Origin: Chloroflexota bacterium
Lineage (GTDB): Bacteria > Chloroflexota > Anaerolineae > Anaerolineales > Anaerolineaceae
Direction: 5' to 3'
Assembly: GCA_029265085.1 (NCBI GenBank)
Contig: JAJUJY010000079.1
Coordinates: 1 to 19,115, forward strand
Length of the DNA: 19,115 bases
Of the stretch, positions 6,769-13,074 are shown in pieces. Position 1 is the stretch's first letter. Each line of letters starts with the position of its first letter. Position numbers and translations under genes: made by a program. The notes beneath the pieces are model-generated. The model was not told where the DNA came from, did no database searches, and saw nothing but the letters and a program-made list of their open reading frames with translations.

Positions 6769-7674
6769 TTAACCGATCAAATCCTCCAGCGCAGGGAGGA
6801 GCGTAGCATATTGATAAGCATAACCGAATTCCTGCAAACGCGCAGGAATTACACGTTGTCCATTTAATACCAGGGTGGACATTTTCCCTAAAATGAAGCG
6901 CAAGGCAAACGCAGGCACAGGCAGCCAGTAAGGCCGGTGCAAAGCACGTCCCAGAGTGCGGCCAAATTCAGCATTCGTCACAGGTGCAGGCGAAGTGAGA
7001 TTAAACACACCGCTGGCTGTGGGGTGCTGTAAAAGGAAAATGATTGCGCCAATTAAATCTGCCATATGGATCCAAGTATACCACTGTTTTCCACTGCCTA
7101 GCGGTCCACCCACAAATAATTGGAAGGGTAGTTTTAGCCGATCCAGCACCCCCCCGCGAGAATTTAAAACCAACCCAATTCGCAAAACACAGCGGCGAAC
7201 CCCCAAATCTTCAACCGGTTGTGTGGATCCTTCCCAATCAAGGCATATTTTCGCCAACTCATCCGTTCCAGCAGGAGAATTTTCATCTAAAACACGATCA
7301 TCCGCAGCTCCATAAAAACCAATCGCCGAAGCTTGCAGCACGACCGCTGGTTTATGATTTGATGCCTTTACTGCTTCGCTAATCGCATTCCCAGCATCCA
7401 CACGGCTGGACAAAATGCGCTGTATTCGTTCCGGTGTCCACCGCCCGTCTGAAAGATTTTCTCCAGCCAGATTGACAATCGCATCGGCAGTTTCCACCAA
7501 AGGCTGCCAGCCCTGCGGGGTGCGCCCATCCCACCCAATCACAGTTGCGCCTTGGGGCAATTTTACTTTCGATGGGGTGCGGCTTAATACCCAAACTTGA
7601 TGGCCTTTTGCGACCAACTGCTTAATCAATTCCCGCCCAATAAAACCGCTTCCACCTGCGACAATAACTTGCAT
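6769..7674 (-). CDS. TIGR01777/YfcH family NAD-dependent epimerase
   Basis: A 301-residue extended-SDR protein. The N-terminal nucleotide-binding motif GGSGFIG (7-13) is intact, followed by the family's conserved IVNLAGENLSDGRW stretch, the SAIGFYG region in place of the usual active-site Ser/Tyr context, and LDWE. The C-terminal part with GKMSTLVLNGQRVIP and LQEFGY is the DUF1731 domain that defines the YfcH group. The substrate of this family is not known; it is called SulA-like in some cyanobacteria, where it was tied to division, but that cannot be transferred here. GGAGGT lies 4 bases before the ATG, a strong ribosome-binding site. The gene has its own promoter and terminator, so it is probably monocistronic. 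Family confident, function open. Confidence 0.92.
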   Translation of the reverse strand: MQVIVAGGSGFIGRELIKQLVAKGHQVWVLSRTPSKVKLPQGATVIGWDGRTPQGWQPLVETADAIVNLAGENLSDGRWTPERIQRILSSRVDAGNAISEAVKASNHKPAVVLQASAIGFYGAADDRVLDENSPAGTDELAKICLDWEGSTQPVEDLGVRRCVLRIGLVLNSRGGVLDRLKLPFQLFVGGPLGSGKQWYTWIHMADLIGAIIFLLQHPTASGVFNLTSPAPVTNAEFGRTLGRALHRPYWLPVPAFALRFILGKMSTLVLNGQRVIPARLQEFGYAYQYATLLPALEDLIG

Positions 7675-7696
7675 TCTTACCTCCCACTCTTATATG

Positions 7697-7705
7697 ATTA
7701 TGACA
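7697..7705 (-). promoter_or_regulatory. Extended -10 promoter for the epimerase gene
   Basis: On the minus strand TGTCATAAT (7705 to 7697) matches the extended -10 form TGnTATAAT at all but one position. Transcription would start near 7690 and give a leader of about 16 bases that holds the GGAGGT ribosome-binding site. No good -35 box lies 16-18 bases upstream. Confidence 0.5.
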
Positions 7706-7761
7706 TAAAAACCATTAAATATCTTCGTTCACAATCGATGATATCTGAAGGATTGGTGCCG

Positions 7762-7770
7762 TGCTATAAT
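7762..7770 (+). promoter_or_regulatory. Extended -10 promoter for the HNH gene
   Basis: TGCTATAAT is a perfect extended -10 (TGnTATAAT). The predicted transcription start is near 7777, giving a leader of about 13 bases before the ATG at 7790, with AAGG at 7777-7780 as a weak ribosome-binding site. There is no convincing -35 box, which extended -10 promoters can do without. Confidence 0.6.
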
Positions 7771-7789
7771 TCGTACAAGGTAGTGTTCT

Positions 7790-8293
7790 ATGTCAGAGAA
7801 CGTCCTGGTTCTCAACGCAAATTTTGAACCAATAAATGTCTGCGATATAAAAAGGGCAATCGGTCTGATTTTGACTGAAAAAGCCTCCCTGGTCATTAAT
7901 GGCCGGGGCGAGATTCAGACTCAGATGCGTACATTTCCCCGCCCCTCCATCATTCGCCTGCAGAATATGGTTCATCGCCCCCGCATTCGGGTAAAACTCA
8001 CTCGCCGTGAAGTGTTCCGGCGCGATAATTTTACCTGCCAATATTGTGGTAAACATTACGGCGACTTGACGATTGATCATGTGACCCCCCGCTACCTGGG
8101 CGGCCCCCACATTTGGGAAAATGTGGTTACGGCCTGTTCAGCCTGTAATCACCGCAAAGGTGGAAGAATCCTGACAGAGGCCGGAATGTCTTTAAACCGC
8201 AAGCCCAAAGAACCACCAGCTTCCGCATTATACATTTTTGGCCGTCACTTATCCGAATATTCCGAATGGCAGCCCTACCTGGAAGGCTGGTAA
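7790..8293 (+). CDS. HNH endonuclease family protein (McrA-like)
   Basis: A 167-residue protein with an HNH nuclease domain at about 70-130. A zinc-binding CQYC (83-86) and CSAC (116-119) frame the catalytic core LTIDHVTPRYLGG (93-105), with Asp96-His97, Asn111 and Asn120-His121 at the expected ββα-metal positions. The N-terminal part (VLVLNANFEPINVC) is typical of a small HNH family common in Cyanobacteria and Chloroflexota that does not belong to a restriction-modification system. No methyltransferase is adjacent, so a housekeeping DNA-repair or processing role is likelier than restriction, but the target is unknown. The gene stands alone between divergent and convergent neighbours, with its own promoter. 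All key residues are present, so the nuclease should be active. Confidence 0.9.
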   Translation: MSENVLVLNANFEPINVCDIKRAIGLILTEKASLVINGRGEIQTQMRTFPRPSIIRLQNMVHRPRIRVKLTRREVFRRDNFTCQYCGKHYGDLTIDHVTPRYLGGPHIWENVVTACSACNHRKGGRILTEAGMSLNRKPKEPPASALYIFGRHLSEYSEWQPYLEGW

Positions 8294-8296
8294 TCC

Positions 8297-9049
8297 TTAA
8301 AGTTCCATCTGCATGAAATCAACGGTTACCTGGGCTGGTCCCAGGTACTCTTTATTTACATCCGCCAATAAATTTTCTGGGTTTGCATTGGTCGGATAAT
8401 GAATTAAATAAAGGGACTTTGCCCCGGCCTGGCGGGCAATTTGCCCTGCCTGCTGCGCAGAAGAATGGCCTAAGGTGGCTCCCGATGCCTCATGAATTAA
8501 AACATCGGCATTTTTCGCCAATCGGATCACCGCGTCACAAGGCTCAGTATCACTTGTGTAAACCATTGTTTTTCCTTCTGCAAGGAAATCGATTCGCATT
8601 CCCATGGTTGGTAATAGGTGTTTCACGGGTGAAGCCTGGATATGAACGTCTGTATCAGAAATCATCACAGCCCCTTCTTCTTCCGGAATGACGCAGAATT
8701 CCACCGGGAAAAAATGGGGCCAGGTTTGCCAATCATACATATCCATCAAGGATTTTGCGCGTTCAATGGTGTATTCCAGGCCGTAGATTTTAATCCCCTG
8801 TTTCCGTCCGGTCAGCCAAAGATCCATCAACAAAAGTGGGAAACCGGACACATGATCAGGGTGAAAATGAGTTAACACCAGATCGGTCACTTGATGAGGG
8901 TTAATTCCGGCCTTCCTCAAGTGGACCATTGGATTCCCGACACAATCAATCAGGATTGTGCGCTGTTCCGTGATAACGCACAGGTGGGTGTTTTCGTGAT
9001 GTTCATCCGATACAGCATTCGCTGTTCCCAGGATGATGATTTTTGCCAT
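8297..9049 (-). CDS. MBL-fold metallohydrolase, RNase Z-like
   Basis: A 250-residue metallo-beta-lactamase-fold protein. The metal-binding HFHPDH (61-66) is intact, and the other ligands appear at His144, Asp167 (YTSDTEP) and His217 (LYLIHY). The stretch GHSSAQQAGQIARQAGAK (194-211) resembles the HSTxxEA region of the RNase Z/ElaC group. It lacks an obvious tRNA-binding exosite arm, so it may be a phosphodiesterase, lactonase or arylsulfatase-like relative instead of the tRNA 3' processing enzyme. I chose the ATG at 9049 because GGAGGAG lies 4 bases upstream; the longer open frame to 9139 would overlap the permease gene. It is the last gene of the minus-strand run, 31 bases after the permease stop, and converges on the HNH gene with 3 bases between stops. 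Confidence 0.9.
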   Translation of the reverse strand: MAKIIILGTANAVSDEHHENTHLCVITEQRTILIDCVGNPMVHLRKAGINPHQVTDLVLTHFHPDHVSGFPLLLMDLWLTGRKQGIKIYGLEYTIERAKSLMDMYDWQTWPHFFPVEFCVIPEEEGAVMISDTDVHIQASPVKHLLPTMGMRIDFLAEGKTMVYTSDTEPCDAVIRLAKNADVLIHEASGATLGHSSAQQAGQIARQAGAKSLYLIHYPTNANPENLLADVNKEYLGPAQVTVDFMQMEL

Positions 9050-9080
9050 GTTCTCCTCCACAATCCCAGGATTTGGGTCT

Positions 9081-10493
9081 TCAATGAAGCAAGAGTAGTG
9101 CAATCTGCGGTGTAACCCAGGCTTCAACAACTGCGGCAATTAGCAGCAGAGGAAGTACCACACCCAATACGATTTTAAACCAATTTGCTAATCCACATAA
9201 AAAAACTTCCCCAACAGTTTTCTCCGGAGTGGGAGTAGCTAATAATGCCCCCATTTGCAAGATTGCAGCGGTCGCCAATAAAAAGGCTGGCAATTCAACA
9301 ATTCCATGAGGCAGAATAAAAGCAGGCAGCGAGGTCATCGCACCGATACCGTTGTTGGCTAAAGTTTGAATCAGGTATCCCACCACGCCCATTGTAGCAA
9401 TCATAGGCAGCACGCCTAAAATTCCCATAGAGAACGAGCCCAAAATCAATGCAATGATCTGCACGCGGACATTTTGCCACCAAATCAATAATACCGGCGC
9501 AGCAGAATTGGTTGGCAACAATTCGCGAACCATTTTCACGCGATCACTCAAGGTAGAAGAATCGATCTGGATCGCAAAGACAGCAGTCTGTTGTGTCCCT
9601 AAATATGCGCCTAAAACAGCCAGGCAGAACACTGCCAAGACTGCCCACCTCATCCGATACAAAGCCGCTGGAATTGCCTGACGATACCATTGGAAGATAT
9701 TTCGTGCCCCACCGCGAAATTCATTCAAAAATACCCGCCAGCCCCAGCGAAAATTTAATATATCGATTTCTCTTCCGAGCAATTCTTCCCGCTGGAAATG
9801 CGCTAATCCAACCCGGACAAACAATCCAGTCAATAAAGCCAATCCAAAAACAATCCACCACAGCGAGTTACTATCGCGCCCCCAAAACATAACCACGGCT
9901 TCTGCCTGGATCAATAAGGCCACAGGAATCACAATAAAGCTGGCCAACAAATTTGCCGCCCGGACTGAAGTCGCCTGGGTTGACACCACAACTGCGCCGC
10001 TGACCATCACAAATGCCTGAACAATGGTCAAGATGATAATTTGGACTAATAATCCAAATTCAGGCAGCGGCACGCGGCTGATTGCCAATCCACCCAGGTA
10101 CACCCCCATTCCCAAAAAACTGCCGACCAGCGGAGGAACCGTGGAAGACAGCAATTTCCCTAAATATAGCTGCCAGTCTTTTAATGGTGAACTCAACAGC
10201 GGTTCAATGCTGCCGCGCTCTTTTTCTCCGACAAAAGATTCCAATGCGATCACGAGAGAAACAGAAATCGGAAAAAAGCCCACAATCATTAATAAAAACG
10301 GCACCAGCCGTTCGCCAATAATATTCGCGCCGTACTGGCGAACAAAACCTAACATTTGTTGGGCGGTAAAATTCATCAAAAACGGGAAAAAGACGGTTAG
10401 AAAAGCAATTGGGAAAATAATTCGCCAATCGCGAAATTGATCCCGCACTTCACGGCGAGCAATCACCAGCGCAGGTTGGAGTGCCTCAAACAT
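9081..10493 (-). CDS. ABC-2 type permease fused to a SpoIIM-like domain
   Basis: A 470-residue integral membrane protein. Residues 1 to about 235 form an ABC-2 permease, recognisable from the cytosolic ESFVGEKERGSIEPLLSSPL stretch (85-104) and about six spans. Residues about 280-470 form a second membrane block with NNGIGAM (380-386) and PHGIVELPA (395-403), the signature of the SpoIIM/DUF95 family. SpoIIM acts in engulfment in sporulating Firmicutes, but the domain is also widespread in non-sporulators with ABC exporters, and no other sporulation gene is seen here. The substrate is unknown. I chose the ATG at 10493, with AGGGG 7 bases upstream; it overlaps the ATPase stop by 8 bases, so the two are translationally coupled. 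The longer open frame to 10682 is only a shadow of the ATPase gene. Confidence 0.88.
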   Translation of the reverse strand: MFEALQPALVIARREVRDQFRDWRIIFPIAFLTVFFPFLMNFTAQQMLGFVRQYGANIIGERLVPFLLMIVGFFPISVSLVIALESFVGEKERGSIEPLLSSPLKDWQLYLGKLLSSTVPPLVGSFLGMGVYLGGLAISRVPLPEFGLLVQIIILTIVQAFVMVSGAVVVSTQATSVRAANLLASFIVIPVALLIQAEAVVMFWGRDSNSLWWIVFGLALLTGLFVRVGLAHFQREELLGREIDILNFRWGWRVFLNEFRGGARNIFQWYRQAIPAALYRMRWAVLAVFCLAVLGAYLGTQQTAVFAIQIDSSTLSDRVKMVRELLPTNSAAPVLLIWWQNVRVQIIALILGSFSMGILGVLPMIATMGVVGYLIQTLANNGIGAMTSLPAFILPHGIVELPAFLLATAAILQMGALLATPTPEKTVGEVFLCGLANWFKIVLGVVLPLLLIAAVVEAWVTPQIALLLLH

Positions 10494-11418
10494 GCGAATC
10501 CCCTGTACCATTTCGGACCGCCTCCATATAAGCATCTTCCAGGCTGTGACGAATTTCTTGAAAAGCAAGGATTTCCAACGATTGATCGAGTAATCCACGC
10601 AGCAATTGGGGATTGGTCTTTTCGGGATTCTGAACCTGGAATCGAATCCAATGAGTACCGCGAGAAATTTCCTCGACATCACCAGGCAAAGAAATAGTCA
10701 GTCCATCAACGGAGTTGGCAAATTGTGCTTCAAATACTGCCGGACCTAACAAGGCCGTTTTCAGGTGATCGAGCTGATCATAAAGGATGATCTTGCCGCG
10801 GCGGATGATCGCGATTTGGTCAGCCAGTGTTTCTGCCTCGCTTAAATTATGCGTACACAAAACGATGGTGCGCCAATCGGAGCGCAAACTCAGAATTGCA
10901 TCCCGGACCATTCGGGCACTCTCTGGATCCATTGCTGAGGTGGGTTCATCCAACAACAATACCGGCGGGTTATGAATTAACGCGCGTACCAGCGCCAATT
11001 TTTGCCGCATTCCTTTAGAATATTCGCCCAACCTGCGCCTGCGAGCCTCGGCAATCCCAAAAGTGGTTAATAACTCGTCAGCACGTTTTTTATATTCCGC
11101 AGGGGCAATCCGGTATAAATCCGCATAAAACTTAAGATATTCATCCGCATTCATGCGGCCATATAATCCGTGATGTTCTGTTAGCACACCAACAGATGCA
11201 CGCACCTGGTCAGATTGGGTAACCACATCAAATCCATTCACCCATGCCCGGCCGCTGCTGGGCACCAGAATGGAAGTGAGCATTCGGACTGTGGTCGTTT
11301 TACCCGCTCCATTGGGACCAAGCAAAGCAAGGACCTGGCCTGGCTTCACATTCAGGTTTACCCTATCGACAGCCAGGAATTCATCAAATTTTTTGCTCAG
11401 GTCCTCAGTTACAATCAT
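10486..11418 (-). CDS. ABC transporter ATP-binding protein
   Basis: A 310-residue ABC ATPase that powers the permease encoded next. Walker A GPNGAGKT is at 34-41, the signature at 133-139 reads YSKGMRQ (the LSGGQ variant common in drug and NatA-type exporters), Walker B LLLDEP at 154-159, and the switch histidine lies in CTHNLSEAE near 195. The last 85 or so residues form a C-terminal extension after the nucleotide-binding domain, as in NatA/CcmA-like exporters. The pair probably makes a complete exporter with two copies of each subunit. The ATG at 11418 has no Shine-Dalgarno sequence; a TATAAA lies 2 bases upstream, too close to serve as a -10 for a transcript that includes the start codon. 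The gene follows lgt by 29 bases and is probably read from the same transcript. Confidence 0.93.
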   Translation of the reverse strand: MIVTEDLSKKFDEFLAVDRVNLNVKPGQVLALLGPNGAGKTTTVRMLTSILVPSSGRAWVNGFDVVTQSDQVRASVGVLTEHHGLYGRMNADEYLKFYADLYRIAPAEYKKRADELLTTFGIAEARRRRLGEYSKGMRQKLALVRALIHNPPVLLLDEPTSAMDPESARMVRDAILSLRSDWRTIVLCTHNLSEAETLADQIAIIRRGKIILYDQLDHLKTALLGPAVFEAQFANSVDGLTISLPGDVEEISRGTHWIRFQVQNPEKTNPQLLRGLLDQSLEILAFQEIRHSLEDAYMEAVRNGTGDSHV

Positions 11419-11447
11419 TTTTTATAAATGCGCGTGCGCCGTACCTC

Positions 11448-12260
11448 TTAGTTCGTTGGTTGAGACTTCTTTTGAATTACATGGCGATAAATCAACGCCG
11501 CTGCAGAACCAATCGCGATAACTGCCATTAAGGTTTGATTCGCATTTAATCCAGCGACCGGCGATGGATCTAACCGTAAAAATTCAAGCATAAAACGCCC
11601 AACCGGATAAATGATCAAATAGGTTAAGAAGATATCGCCAACTTTTAACCGATTGGCAAGCTTACGCCCCATCCATAATAAAACACCCATATTGATTAAA
11701 TTCCAAATGGACTCGTACGCAAATAATGGATGGTAATAAGCCTGGTTGGCAAATTCCGGCAGCCGGTAGGCAGGCTCAATGAAAATCGCCCAGGGTAAAC
11801 TCGTTGGCGCGCCGTACAGTTCTTGATTAACAAAATTGCCAAACCGCCCAATCGCCTGGGCAAGCGCTAAACCTGGGGCAACAATATCTGTCCACATCGC
11901 GAAGCTCACTTTATGCTTGCGGGCATAAAGCCACAACGCTAACGCACCACCCGCCACAGCGCCCGGAATCCCCAGGCCGCCATTCCAAATCGCCAACGCA
12001 TCCAGCGGATGGGTCAGATAATAGTATGTCGTAATTCCGCGCTCAACCATTGAGGCAGGCGGTGTCAAAATATGCCAGATACGGGCACCAATAATCCCAG
12101 CAATTAGCAACCAGGGCAGAACATCCCAAACCATTTCTGGATCATGTCCGCGCCGTTTGGTTTCCAGGGTAGCCATCCATGCTGCCGCCAATGCCCCCAA
12201 CATGATAATAATGCCGTAATAATGGATAAATAATGGACCGATGGAAAAACCTGTTTGCAT
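11448..12260 (-). CDS. lgt: Prolipoprotein diacylglyceryl transferase
   Basis: A 270-residue membrane enzyme that transfers diacylglyceryl from phosphatidylglycerol to the lipobox cysteine of prolipoproteins, the first step of lipoprotein maturation, at the outer face of the cytoplasmic membrane. About seven spans are visible. The Lgt signature GRFGNFVNQELYG lies at 138-150 and includes the essential arginine; the second functional arginine lies in YPVGRFMLEFLR near 227. Residue Tyr15 matches the conserved N-terminal tyrosine. The region equivalent to the E. coli catalytic-loop histidine reads WNGGLGIPG (92-100) without histidine, as in several Gram-positive and Chloroflexota homologues. AAAGG about 11 bases before the ATG is a weak ribosome-binding site. 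It lies 80 bases after the phosphatidyltransferase gene, an apt neighbour since both act on phospholipids. Confidence 0.95.
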   Translation of the reverse strand: MQTGFSIGPLFIHYYGIIIMLGALAAAWMATLETKRRGHDPEMVWDVLPWLLIAGIIGARIWHILTPPASMVERGITTYYYLTHPLDALAIWNGGLGIPGAVAGGALALWLYARKHKVSFAMWTDIVAPGLALAQAIGRFGNFVNQELYGAPTSLPWAIFIEPAYRLPEFANQAYYHPLFAYESIWNLINMGVLLWMGRKLANRLKVGDIFLTYLIIYPVGRFMLEFLRLDPSPVAGLNANQTLMAVIAIGSAAALIYRHVIQKKSQPTN

Positions 12261-12340
12261 GAGATGGAGCCCTTTCTTCGATTATGATTTTGAGCGGACC
12301 GGAAGTCTTATAGCCTGCTTCCTGACTGCCCATAAAATCT

Positions 12341-12973
12341 TTATTTTTTAAGAATATCCCCTTGCGCATCCGCCTGTTTGCGAACAAACAAGATCCGTTG
12401 CAGCGCAGTGAAATTTGCCAAAATACTGATAATCCACAAGGCAATAACGGGTTGGTTAATAATCAAAAGCGGGGTCAATACCAGGTATCGTTCCACTCGT
12501 GTCAAAATGCCTGCGTTAACATTATATCCAACCGCTTCCCCGCGCGCTTTAACATAAGAAACCAATACGGAACCTGCGGCTGCAAAAAACACGAGCATTG
12601 CCGGAATTGAGCTGTCTTGCTGCAAAAAATACGCCAACAAGCCAGCATAAATCACCAATTCTGAGTAGCGATCAGTCACCGAATCAAGAAATGCGCCATA
12701 GCGGGTTGGTTTGCCGCGTTGACGGGCCATCGCACCGTCCAACGCGTCAATGGGGCCCATTAACAATACCACCACACCGCCCCAGGTGATTTGACCAATT
12801 GCTAACAAATACGCAGCCACAACATTTCCTGCAAAGCCCAGGATTGTCATTGCATTTGGAGTGAGACCAAGGGAATTGAGAAATGCGCCTGCCTTATCTA
12901 ATACACCTTTAAACAAGGATCGCAGCAAATCGGTAAATGTTGCAGGTTTGGGTTTATCTACTTGTGGGGTCAA
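12341..12973 (-). CDS. CDP-alcohol phosphatidyltransferase, probably PIP synthase-like
   Basis: A membrane enzyme of about 210 residues that exchanges the CMP of CDP-diacylglycerol for an alcohol to make a phospholipid head group. The catalytic signature D-x2-D-G-x2-A-R-x8-G-x3-D-x3-D is perfect (Asp76, Asp79, Asp97, Asp101). The spacing, DGAMARQRGKPTRYGAFLD and the later SYVKARGEA resemble mycobacterial PgsA1, the phosphatidylinositol-phosphate synthase, more than glycerol-phosphate-specific PgsA; the substrate remains an inference. I prefer the TTG at 12973 because GAAGG lies 6 bases upstream. An alternative TTG at 13006 would add 11 residues, but its weak site (AAGG) is partly buried in a hairpin. 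The gene follows ftsK by about 100 bases and precedes lgt by 80. Confidence 0.87.
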   Translation of the reverse strand: MTPQVDKPKPATFTDLLRSLFKGVLDKAGAFLNSLGLTPNAMTILGFAGNVVAAYLLAIGQITWGGVVVLLMGPIDALDGAMARQRGKPTRYGAFLDSVTDRYSELVIYAGLLAYFLQQDSSIPAMLVFFAAAGSVLVSYVKARGEAVGYNVNAGILTRVERYLVLTPLLIINQPVIALWIISILANFTALQRILFVRKQADAQGDILKK

Positions 12974-13014
12974 AACACACCTTCGATGGGAGATAAAATT
13001 AAGCAAGCAATGCC

Positions 13015-13034
13015 TTGGCTTGCAAACAAGCCAA
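13015..13034. repeat. Perfect 8-bp hairpin upstream of the phosphatidyltransferase gene
   Basis: TTGGCTTG (13015-13022) and CAAGCCAA (13027-13034) form a perfect stem with a 4-base loop. It lies between ftsK and the CDP-alcohol phosphatidyltransferase gene. On the minus strand it is not followed by a T-run, so it is not a standard terminator. It could be an attenuating or mRNA-stabilising hairpin in the leader. Confidence 0.5.
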
Positions 13035-13074
13035 ATGATATCTTACCCAGCCCAAACTGTCAAACACCACTGTC

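Noticed and set aside
7790..8293. Restriction-modification system
   Set aside because: The HNH gene stands alone with no methyltransferase or specificity gene beside it, and its family is common as a solitary gene.
9050..9139. Longer start for the MBL-fold gene
   Set aside because: It would overlap the permease 3' end by 59 bases, while the GGAGGAG directly before the ATG at 9049 and the conserved N-terminus fix the shorter start.
9081..10493. Sporulation locus on the strength of the SpoIIM-like domain
   Set aside because: No other sporulation gene is present; SpoIIM and FtsK/SpoIIIE-like proteins are widespread in non-sporulating bacteria.
10494..10682. N-terminal extension of the ABC permease up to 10682
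   Set aside because: These 63 residues lie wholly within the ATPase gene in another frame, have no permease character, and a good ribosome-binding site supports the start at 10493.
11419..11447. Separate promoter for the ABC ATPase from TATAAA just before its ATG
   Set aside because: The element ends 2 bases before the start codon, so a transcript from it would begin inside the coding sequence; read-through from lgt is simpler.
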